Of a DNA stretch of 64,000 nucleotides, positions 57,086 through 64,000 are shown one piece after another. The stretch comes from Prevotella sp. (GTDB taxonomy: Bacteria; Bacteroidota; Bacteroidia; Bacteroidales; Bacteroidaceae). The position numbers and the translations under genes were made by a program. The notes below the pieces were generated by a model that saw only the letters and a list, made by a program, of their open reading frames with translations, ran no database searches and was not told where the DNA came from. The first letter of the stretch is position 1. The number at the start of each line of letters is the position of its first letter. Where the stretch lies: positions 1-64,000 of the forward strand of contig JALFSW010000087.1 of the NCBI GenBank assembly GCA_022779305.1, written 5' to 3'.

Positions 57086-57367
57086 CAAATAGGACAGAGA
57101 AAAAAGACTTAATACAAAAAAAGAAGTATAGAACAATCTTCAAGTATTCTTTCCATCAAAACAAACAGATTCAGGTGTTGTGCTTGTTGGAAAAGGTTAA
57201 AAATAGCCATGCAGAGAGACCACAAGCAGACAACCATGCAAAGAGCACCAAACAGAAACAAAATTCTCACAAGCTGTGTCCAACTGAAATAAGTTCAAGA
57301 CCCGCAAGAGAGAAATAGTAATACACAGAAACTTTTTATATACACAAATACCAAATCAAAAACAACT

Positions 57368-58432
57368 ATGAGAAGAAAATTACTTTCTGCATTTATTGCA
57401 TCGATGTTGTTCGCACCATCGATGAGCCACGCACAATCATCAGGTACGACTAAATTGATTTCCAACAAAGTAGAAATCAGCAAAGGACAACAGTACCACA
57501 TGTTCTTCAAAGAATACTCTGAAAAAGTGCGCGAGTATCTTTCTAATAACAAACGAATTGCCGTTGAATTTGAACCCCTTACAGCTGATCTTTTGGAAGA
57601 CGGCGGTGCGTGGTTTAGAGGAAAGAAAACTGGCGAGGGCAAAATGTTGGTAAAGATTTATCAGGAACATCCTTCCATGAAAGATCAACCCAATTACAAC
57701 GAAAAGTTAGAAGAAGTAACTTTTGACGTTGTTGTAAAGGATGCTGCCAGCTACACTTTCCTTCCCTTGGTAACCGATTGGGGCAAGACAAGAACCGAGA
57801 TCGGTGAGAAAATGACCGAAGATTTGGAATACACACATTTCACAAGCACTTATGCCGAAATGCACCCAACCATCACCGAGACCGAACTTTCGATGTGTGA
57901 GATTTATTACACAGGCAATTATGAATTCCCTTTGTATTTTGCTTTCTTCAATGAAGACAATCAATTAATTTCTTCTGACTTCATTGTGAACAACTTCTTC
58001 CGCATCAACGACCCTGAGAATTCGCCCATTAGTAAGTATTTGCAAGAAAATGGCTACGAATATTTAGGTTATGACGAACAACGTTGGTTCGTGATGTACA
58101 ATGAAAAGACAAAGACACAAGCCAGCTGTGGTTTGATGATCATTCAAGGGCAGTATTTCATGTATTGCATGTTCCAATATAGCCCAGAAAGCCCATTAGG
58201 TCTTGACGGCACAAAGGCTGATATGCCAACGATGGACGTGAAATATGAAGGCAACACCATCGAAATTATTGCCAACGGACAAGAGAAAAACAACGTGGCA
58301 ATTTATGCCCTCAATGGTCAATGCCTGGCAAAGGGAACGCTCAAGGCAGGTGTGAATCACTTTGAAATGGCAAAGAGGATGCCTGTTATCATTAAGGCAG
58401 GTAAGTGCATACCAGTGAAACTTATGCCTTAA
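57368..58432 (+). CDS. Secreted protein with T9SS-like C-terminus
   Basis: 354 residues, signal peptide ending SMSHAQ. Central part has short repeated beta segments (EYLSNNKRIAVEF, YLQENGYEYLGYDEQRWFVMYNEKTKTQASCGLMI). The last ~60 residues (VKYEGNTIEIIANGQEKNNVAIYALNG, CLAKGTLKAGVNHFEM, IIKAGKCIPVKLMP) have the T9SS sorting domain outline. The YLxxNGY unit recalls the repeats of the secreted protein at 34389-35813, so these may be distant relatives. Function unknown. Followed by another T9SS cargo after 52 bases. Confidence 0.75.
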   Translation: MRRKLLSAFIASMLFAPSMSHAQSSGTTKLISNKVEISKGQQYHMFFKEYSEKVREYLSNNKRIAVEFEPLTADLLEDGGAWFRGKKTGEGKMLVKIYQEHPSMKDQPNYNEKLEEVTFDVVVKDAASYTFLPLVTDWGKTRTEIGEKMTEDLEYTHFTSTYAEMHPTITETELSMCEIYYTGNYEFPLYFAFFNEDNQLISSDFIVNNFFRINDPENSPISKYLQENGYEYLGYDEQRWFVMYNEKTKTQASCGLMIIQGQYFMYCMFQYSPESPLGLDGTKADMPTMDVKYEGNTIEIIANGQEKNNVAIYALNGQCLAKGTLKAGVNHFEMAKRMPVIIKAGKCIPVKLMP

Positions 58433-58484
58433 ACCTACATTTTAATCAATCATATACATTTAATCATTACAAACTACTACCATT

Positions 58485-60689
58485 ATGAGAAAATTTAACA
58501 TCCAACTCATTTTAGTAGCACTCTTGTGTTCAGTGCAGTCAGCATTTGCCGAAGAGTGGAGCTACAATTTTGAGAATTTCAACACAGCCATTAATTCTGC
58601 GGGCGCAAGAACAGCTATCAGTGCAACGCTCAATGGCTTGGAATGGCGTATGTATGGTGTTACGAGTAAAAAAGAAAACCAAGGCGACTATGCTATCGGA
58701 GATGGTTCGATGCGTATCTATGGCATAGTCAACAAAGCAAAAGAAATGACCCACTTCACACTCGCTACAAAGCGTGATATTGGTACGTTTAAATTTATGT
58801 TTGGTGCAAACGAACAATGGGTGAACCATCAAGTAGAATGGATTGTGCAATGGTCTACAAATGGCGAAAGCTGGACCACCGTTGGCGACCCATTCAGAGC
58901 GAGTAATTTTGCTATCGAAGTGGAAAGAGTCATCAACCAACCTTCTGCATTTGTACGTATCGTGAGAGCCGACTATACTACTTATGATTTCAAATCGGGA
59001 ACTTCTTATGGCTTCCTTGCACACATTGATAACATGAGCATCAGTGACATCACCGCAGGACCAAGCGTAACGCTTTCAGCCTCGGCAGGTGTATTGGACT
59101 TTGGCGAAATGGCTTTGGGTGCAACAGCAGAGAAAACCTTCACAGTCAATTATGCCGGTGGTGAGGGTGAGCCAGAAATCACACTTGATGGTCAAGATAA
59201 AGATGCTTTCATGTTCACACAGCAAACAGATGCAACAGCAGGAACACAAACCATTTCAGTTTCTTGTAAGGCATATCGCCGTGGCACACACACAGCATTC
59301 CTTAACATTCACTATGGTGGTTTGGAAACCAATGTAAATCTCACGGCTGTGGGTAAACGTGCAGACGATAACCAAAAGTTCAGCGGTGGTGAAGGAACAG
59401 AAACAAATCCTTACCTCATTTCAAGCGATTTAGATCTCTTAGAACTCTCTGATGATGTTGAAATGAAGCTCAACACCTATAAAGGAAAGTTCTTCAAGAT
59501 GACGAATAACATTTCAATGAAAGATGCTACAAACTTCCGCAGCATTGGTAACAACTTCGGTCGTACGGCGGATGACGAAAATTACATTCGTCCTTTCTCT
59601 GGAACATTCGATGGTGCAGGCTTCACCATCTCTGATTTAAAGATTATTCGCATTGACAATCTGTTTGTAGGACTCTTCGGAATCATCAATGATGCAACCA
59701 TCAAGAACCTCACCATCTCTAAGAGTAAATTAAACGCAAAGGCTGGCGTTGCAGCAGTTGCAGGTTTGATGTTGAACGCATCCGTAATTGAAAACTGCCA
59801 CACAACTGCCGATGTTGAAATAATCTGCGACAACTTCTATGCAGCAGGTATCTGTGGAGGTGCTTTGAATGGCAAAGGTGGACGCATCTCTGATTGTACC
59901 AATTCGGCAACGGTTACCGGAAATACGGGCATGACGGCTGGTGTTATCGGTTATTCTGGACAAGAAGGTTTTCTCATTGAACGTTGTGGAAACTACGGAA
60001 CCATCACCGACAAGATCTCTTTCGTGGGCGGTATCATTGCAGGAACAGAAAACACAATTCACATCAACGACTGTTTCAATGCAGGAGAAATCAATATGCT
60101 GAACTCACAATCTGCAAACAACACTCGTGGTGGAGGTATTTTGGGTAGCGCAGAAAAAGTAGACAAGGGTATGATCTACATCAACAACTGCTACAATGTG
60201 GGGCGATTCAATACGCTTGCGCAATCGCTTCACCCTATCTTCGACTGCACAGTGTTCTGGGAACCCGGAAACTATACATTGAAGAACAACTATTACTCAC
60301 AGGAAATCAATAACTATCAATATGATTCAGAGTACGTTCCAGAAGAACACAAAGTGATTGCGGTTTCTGTTGCAGAAATGAAAACAGATGCGTTCATAAA
60401 GAAACTCAATGTTTGGCACAACACATGGATTTTTAAAGATGGTGTGAACAATGGTTTCCCTGTGCCAGAAGGTGAGGTTGCAAGTGCTATCAACACAACC
60501 AACGCAACTGCAAAACCAGTCGTTTCGATTGTTAATGGTAAGTTAGTGGTAAGTGGCAACTGCACAGACATCGTTGTTTATGACGTGAATGGTAAGCGTG
60601 TCAATGCTGATGCGTTGTTCACCAAAGGATTGTATATCGTAAAAATGACAGTTGATGGCAAAACTTTTGCAACAAAAGTGATGCGCTAA
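58485..60689 (+). CDS. T9SS-secreted beta-helix/GLUG-type surface protein
   Basis: 734 residues, signal peptide ending SAFA. Residues ~25-185 form a beta-sandwich-like domain; ~195-290 an immunoglobulin-like 'anchor' domain (LSASAGVLDFGEMALGATAEKTFTV); ~300-640 has GTETNPYLISSDLDLLEL and repeated GLUG-like turns (FSGTFDGAGFTISDLKI, GLFGIINDATIKNLTIS, AAVAGLMLNASVIENC, GVIGYSGQEGFLIERC, GGIIAGTENTIHINDC), which suggests a parallel beta-helix. The T9SS sorting domain ends the protein (IVVYDVNGKRV, GLYIVKMTVDGK, ATKVMR). Probably an adhesin or matrix-type protein; no catalytic motif seen. Confidence 0.85.
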   Translation: MRKFNIQLILVALLCSVQSAFAEEWSYNFENFNTAINSAGARTAISATLNGLEWRMYGVTSKKENQGDYAIGDGSMRIYGIVNKAKEMTHFTLATKRDIGTFKFMFGANEQWVNHQVEWIVQWSTNGESWTTVGDPFRASNFAIEVERVINQPSAFVRIVRADYTTYDFKSGTSYGFLAHIDNMSISDITAGPSVTLSASAGVLDFGEMALGATAEKTFTVNYAGGEGEPEITLDGQDKDAFMFTQQTDATAGTQTISVSCKAYRRGTHTAFLNIHYGGLETNVNLTAVGKRADDNQKFSGGEGTETNPYLISSDLDLLELSDDVEMKLNTYKGKFFKMTNNISMKDATNFRSIGNNFGRTADDENYIRPFSGTFDGAGFTISDLKIIRIDNLFVGLFGIINDATIKNLTISKSKLNAKAGVAAVAGLMLNASVIENCHTTADVEIICDNFYAAGICGGALNGKGGRISDCTNSATVTGNTGMTAGVIGYSGQEGFLIERCGNYGTITDKISFVGGIIAGTENTIHINDCFNAGEINMLNSQSANNTRGGGILGSAEKVDKGMIYINNCYNVGRFNTLAQSLHPIFDCTVFWEPGNYTLKNNYYSQEINNYQYDSEYVPEEHKVIAVSVAEMKTDAFIKKLNVWHNTWIFKDGVNNGFPVPEGEVASAINTTNATAKPVVSIVNGKLVVSGNCTDIVVYDVNGKRVNADALFTKGLYIVKMTVDGKTFATKVMR

Positions 60690-60756
60690 TCAGCAATATT
60701 TTCCAACAAGTTATTTTCAACTCAAAGCCACATAGTGCTTTGAATGACAATTAATA

Positions 60757-60800
60757 AGTGGTGTGCCAAGATTTAAATCCTATGGTACACCACTTTTTTT
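60757..60800 (+). terminator. Terminator after the GLUG-type gene
   Basis: Stem AGTGGTGTGCCA / TGGTACACCACT (one mismatch) around a 14-base loop, then seven or more T. Confidence 0.88.
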
Positions 60801-60924
60801 ATTACAGAAGAATGAGAAAATCATATTTCATTGCCTTTTACTCCCGACCTCAACAAAAATCCTAATAAAAAAGAAAAAGTAGTTTTTTCTGCATTATATA
60901 TTATGTAGTTCTCCAAAAAATGAG

Positions 60925-60932
60925 TATCTTTG
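60925..60932 (+). promoter_or_regulatory. -7 box (TATCTTTG) for tig
   Basis: Exact TAnnTTTG, leader about 80 nt. No clear -33 box; the stretch between the terminator and this box holds nothing else. Confidence 0.65.
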
Positions 60933-61021
60933 CGCCTTAAAGTGTCTAAACCTTTTTGCATTGGCAAACCATAGGCACATCAATCTTGATAGATAATAAA
61001 TAAAAATATAAGACTTCAAAG

Positions 61022-62392
61022 ATGAAAATTTCATTTGAAAATCCAGACAAAATCAATGGTCTTTTGACCCTCACAGTAGAAGAAGCCGATTACCAAAATG
61101 AGGTAGAAAACACCCTCAAGGATTATCGCAAGCGTGCTAATATCCCAGGATTCCGTCCAGGACAAGCACCCATGGGAATGATCAAACGACAGATGGGTAC
61201 TCAAGTAAAGATGGATGCCATCAATAAAATATTGGGCGAACAGCTCCAAAACTATATTGCTGAGAACAAAATTCATATGCTCGGACAACCCATGGCAGCT
61301 GAATCTCAAGAAGCAGTTGAACTTGAAAAACCTGCCCCCTACGTGTTTAAGTTCGACATTGCGATAGCACCAGAGTTCGACATTGAACTAACAAAGAAAG
61401 ACAAGGTTGATTACTATGAAATAGCCATCGATGATGCGCTTATAGACAAGCAAGTAGAAATGTTTGCTAGCCGCGCTGGACACTACGAAAAGGCTGAAAA
61501 CTTTGAACCAGAAAAGCGCGACATGCTTAAAGGCGACTTGCGAGAGCTTGACGAAAATGGCAACACGCTTGAAGGCGGTGTAACGGTTGAAGCTGCTGTG
61601 ATGATGCCACAATTCATCAAGGTGGATGAACAAAAGCAACTTTTCGATGGTGCGAAACTTGGCGACATCATCACTTTCAATCCTCGCAAAGCCTACCCAG
61701 AAAACGATGCAGAAGTTTCTTCACTCTTGAAAATCAATCGTGATGAAGTAGCTCAACACACAGGCGACTTCTCTTATCAAATCACAGAAATCTCTCGCTT
61801 TGTTAATGCAGAAAACAACAAAGAGCTTTGGGACAATGTTTATGGTCAAGAAGCCGACATCAAAGACGAAAAAGAATTCCGTGAAAAGATTTCTGAAGGC
61901 TTGAAAGGACAATTGGAAGGCGACTCTAACTACAAGTTCATTCAAGACTTGCGTGCCTACACAGAAAAGAAAGTGGGCGAATTGCAGTTCCCCGATGCGC
62001 TTTTGAAACGTATTATGCTTGCCAACAATCAAGATAAGGGGCAAGAATTTGTTGATAAGAACTATGAGCAAAGCATCAAGGAACTCACATGGCACCTCAT
62101 CAAAGAAAAGATTGCAGTTGCAAACGAAATCAAGATTGAAGATGCAGATGTGAGAGAAAGTGCTATCTTCATGGCACGTATTCAATTTGCACAATACGGC
62201 ATGAACAATGTTCCTGAAGAATACCTCAACAATTATGCAGACGAAATGTTGAAGAAACGTGAGAACATTGATAGCTTTGTGGAGGCTGCACTCGATCGCA
62301 AACTCGCTGCAAAAGTGAAGGAAATTGTGAAACTGAATACCAAAAAGGTAACACTCGACGAGTTTAATAAGCTCATTGAGCAAGCACAATAA
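61022..62392 (+). CDS. tig: Trigger factor (ribosome-associated chaperone)
   Basis: 456 residues. The N-terminal ribosome-binding domain contains KRANIPGFRPGQAPMGMIKRQMG (equivalent to the GFRxGxxP signature). The middle PPIase-type insert is divergent (RDMLKGDLRELDENGNTLEGGVTVEAA), as usual for Bacteroidota, and the C-terminal part is a long helical chaperone arm (LRAYTEKKVGELQFPDALLKR). It meets nascent chains at the ribosome exit. It has its own promoter and terminator. Confidence 0.93.
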   Translation: MKISFENPDKINGLLTLTVEEADYQNEVENTLKDYRKRANIPGFRPGQAPMGMIKRQMGTQVKMDAINKILGEQLQNYIAENKIHMLGQPMAAESQEAVELEKPAPYVFKFDIAIAPEFDIELTKKDKVDYYEIAIDDALIDKQVEMFASRAGHYEKAENFEPEKRDMLKGDLRELDENGNTLEGGVTVEAAVMMPQFIKVDEQKQLFDGAKLGDIITFNPRKAYPENDAEVSSLLKINRDEVAQHTGDFSYQITEISRFVNAENNKELWDNVYGQEADIKDEKEFREKISEGLKGQLEGDSNYKFIQDLRAYTEKKVGELQFPDALLKRIMLANNQDKGQEFVDKNYEQSIKELTWHLIKEKIAVANEIKIEDADVRESAIFMARIQFAQYGMNNVPEEYLNNYADEMLKKRENIDSFVEAALDRKLAAKVKEIVKLNTKKVTLDEFNKLIEQAQ

Positions 62393-62416
62393 GGTTTGAA
62401 TTAACAAAAAAAACAG

Positions 62417-62450
62417 AAAGTGGATAGGCTTTTCAGCTTATCCACTTTTT
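62417..62450 (+). terminator. Terminator after tig
   Basis: 14-bp stem AAAGTGGATAGGCT / AGCTTATCCACTTT with one G-T pair and loop TTTC, then TTTATTT. Confidence 0.88.
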
Positions 62451-62522
62451 ATTTGCATTCACATTGATTCAACCATGTTCTTAGTCATAGAACTACTCTT
62501 GTATAATTACCCGAAAAATAAA

Positions 62523-62550
62523 CGAAAAAACAACTAAACGAAGTTGATCA
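62523..62550 (+). repeat. Fragment of repeat family B
   Basis: CGAAAAAACAACTAAACGAA followed by GTTGATCA matches the 3' end of the family B unit (GACTAAACGAAGTTGAACG), in sense orientation for the downstream kinase and 20 bases before a family A element. Confidence 0.5.
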
Positions 62551-62571
62551 TTTTTTAGAACCACTCTCACC

Positions 62572-62773
62572 TTAAACCCAATTCGGTCATTAGAGACCAA
62601 ACTGATTGCAGCTGATGGTCTGTGCAGGTTGTTTAGCGTTTTATCGCAGATGTAGCGGGCTACTTCAAGAGAAAACGATAAAGAAGATGCCGACAAGCAG
62701 ATGCAAACGGTTGGGAAGTGAATAAATAAGACAAAAAGAAAACCCAAGCGGTCTAATGACCGATTTGGGTTAA
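62572..62773 (+). repeat. Family A element, full copy (upstream of the histidine kinase)
   Basis: 202 bp from TTAA 62572-62575 to TTAA 62770-62773. Same ends and orientation as the lrgAB copy. Internal stem TTTAGCGTTTT (62632-62642) with AAAACGATAAA (62672-62682), one mismatch. It ends 54 bases before the kinase start; no canonical -7 box is found before or after it. Confidence 0.87.
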
Positions 62774-62827
62774 AAGAACTAAACGTGCAATAAAAAAGCA
62801 TGTTTTGCCGTTATCAGATTAATTGTT

Positions 62828-63991
62828 ATGCAATGGACAGACAGAATCCGTAAGGTAAAAATATTTTTGGTAATTGCCGCTGTGGTCATAGCTGTGGCGT
62901 CATTGGTGATTTCTCATTATCTCACCAACGACCTTGCTACACAAGAACGAACAAGAATGGAGGTCTGGGCAGAAGCGATGCGCTCACTCAATCAAGCCGA
63001 CGAAACAACCGACCTTGCACTGGTTCTGAAGGTCTTGAATGAAAACAACACCATCCCTGTGATTGTTTTAGATAATAACGGACAGGTAACAGAGTTTCGC
63101 AACGTTGAAATAGCCGAAAAAAACAAAAAAGACAGCTTGGCGTATGTGTCTGAAATGGCCAATCGTTTGAAAGCATCTGGACACAGCTTACGCATAGATT
63201 TTGCCGACCAAACGAACGATTTCATAGATGTTTGCTATGACGAATCGCTCATTTTGAAACGTTTAGCGATTTATCCCTATGTGCAGTTGGGCGTGGTGAT
63301 GCTATTTGTAGTGGTTGCTATTTTTGCATTGCTCACCTCCAAACGTGCCGAACAAAACAAAGTGTGGGTGGGGCTTAGCAAGGAAACAGCCCACCAGTTG
63401 GGCACTCCCATCTCTTCACTCATGGCATGGGCTGCAGTGCTGAAAGAAACCTATCCCGATGACGCCTTATTGCCAGAAATGAGTAAGGACATAGAACGAT
63501 TACAATTGATAGCCGATCGCTTTTCAAAGATTGGATCGTTGCCCGAGCCCGTTCCCTCGAGTTTGAATGATGTGCTTAGCAACGTTGTGGATTATATGAA
63601 TCGGCGCACCTCAAAGAAAATCATTATAACCAAAAAATTTCCGTCGAACCCTATTATCATTTCTATGAATGCAGCGCTCTTTGAGTGGGTCATTGAAAAT
63701 CTTTGTAAGAATGCCGTTGATGCGATGGCTGGAGAGGGTGGAAAGATCCATTTACGACTCTATGAAAGCGATGCAAAAGCATTTATAGAAGTGAGCGACA
63801 CGGGGAAAGGTATTCGCAAAAAAGATCTCCGAAATGTTTTCCGACCAGGATTTACGACCAAAAGCCGAGGCTGGGGATTGGGGCTTAGTCTTGCCAAGCG
63901 CATCGTAGAAGAATACCACAAAGGGCGTATTTATATAAAAAATTCAGAGGTGGGAAAAGGTACGACTTTTAAAATAGAATTGAAGAAATAA
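62828..63991 (+). CDS. Sensor histidine kinase
   Basis: 387 residues. Two membrane helices (11-31 and ~152-172) flank a ~120-residue periplasmic sensor with no recognised domain. The kinase core has the phospho-accepting His189 in SKETAHQLGTPISSLM (QLGTP rather than the common RTPL), an N box NLCKNAVDAM, G1 DTGKGI and G2 RGWGLGLSLAKRI. This HQLGTP form is typical of a Bacteroidota kinase group. No response regulator is visible before the window ends 9 bases later. A family A element lies directly upstream. Confidence 0.92.
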   Translation: MQWTDRIRKVKIFLVIAAVVIAVASLVISHYLTNDLATQERTRMEVWAEAMRSLNQADETTDLALVLKVLNENNTIPVIVLDNNGQVTEFRNVEIAEKNKKDSLAYVSEMANRLKASGHSLRIDFADQTNDFIDVCYDESLILKRLAIYPYVQLGVVMLFVVVAIFALLTSKRAEQNKVWVGLSKETAHQLGTPISSLMAWAAVLKETYPDDALLPEMSKDIERLQLIADRFSKIGSLPEPVPSSLNDVLSNVVDYMNRRTSKKIIITKKFPSNPIIISMNAALFEWVIENLCKNAVDAMAGEGGKIHLRLYESDAKAFIEVSDTGKGIRKKDLRNVFRPGFTTKSRGWGLGLSLAKRIVEEYHKGRIYIKNSEVGKGTTFKIELKK

Positions 63992-64000
63992 TCCTGTTTC

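Noticed and set aside
61721-62407. Minus-strand frame of 228 residues inside tig
   Set aside because: Antisense shadow; Phe/Leu/Cys-rich composition is the complement of Glu/Lys codons in trigger factor.

Overview
The window looks like chromosomal DNA of a Prevotella-like member of the Bacteroidales (phylum Bacteroidota). The support is indirect: many genes are preceded by the Bacteroidota promoter form (TAnnTTTG at -7, sometimes TTTG at -33); several secreted proteins end in a type IX secretion (T9SS) sorting domain; and family signatures such as Omp28, OstA-like, DUF3822, DUF6621 and the carboxynorspermidine route to spermidine are typical of the phylum. A tryptophanase with tryptophan-type specificity residues suggests an indole-positive species. 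The species cannot be fixed from the sequence alone.

Layout. 1-4.1 kb: two tandem, equal-length Omp28/T9SS surface proteins. 4.1-7.1 kb (minus): MscS/YbdG-type channel, DacB (PBP4) and a PH-domain membrane protein. 7.2-12.3 kb (plus): small acetyltransferase, secreted C1 peptidase, DUF6621 protein, carboxynorspermidine synthase, recA. 12.3-13.4 kb (minus): asd. 13.7-17.5 kb (plus): CPA2 antiporter, LolD-like ATPase, S1-domain protein. 17.6-22.2 kb (minus): asnS, rluB with a long disordered N-terminus, purB, followed by two identical tRNA-Val genes and corA. 24.6-30.7 kb (plus): tnaA, a helix-hairpin-helix protein, dnaG, cardiolipin synthase. 30.8-32.3 kb (minus): rsmD and DUF3822. 32.6-35.8 kb (plus): lrgAB and two secreted proteins. 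36.4-47.0 kb (minus): OmpA, mutL, a small membrane protein, an OstA-like protein, two parvulin chaperones, guaB. 47.4-52.4 kb (minus): a surface locus of pappalysin-like protease, lipoprotein, membrane-bound AraC/TPR regulator and small lipoprotein. 52.4-56.7 kb (minus): DUF177-rpmF-fabH-era-der. 57-60.7 kb (plus): two secreted proteins. 61-64 kb (plus): trigger factor and a sensor histidine kinase.

The genes are mostly core housekeeping and envelope biogenesis. No phage, complete insertion sequence, CRISPR array, defence system or biosynthetic cluster is seen.

The unusual content is intergenic. Four interspersed repeat families occupy most gaps. (A) A ~200-bp, TTAA-bounded element with terminal inverted repeats and an internal hairpin that shows compensatory base changes has four full copies and one short copy. 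All five are in the same orientation relative to the adjacent downstream gene (asd, lrgAB, mutL, histidine kinase), and at least two would lie in the 5' leader. (B) An 88-bp repeat also lies in sense orientation in 5' leaders (two tandem copies before purB, one before tnaA, one before the small membrane gene upstream of mutL). (C) Four arrays of a TGAG(C/G)CTCA dyad are spaced at exactly 22 bp. (D) A large inverted repeat is built on GGGCGACCACAAGGG. Families A and B are the best candidates for something undescribed: mobile-looking repeats that sit between promoter and start codon.
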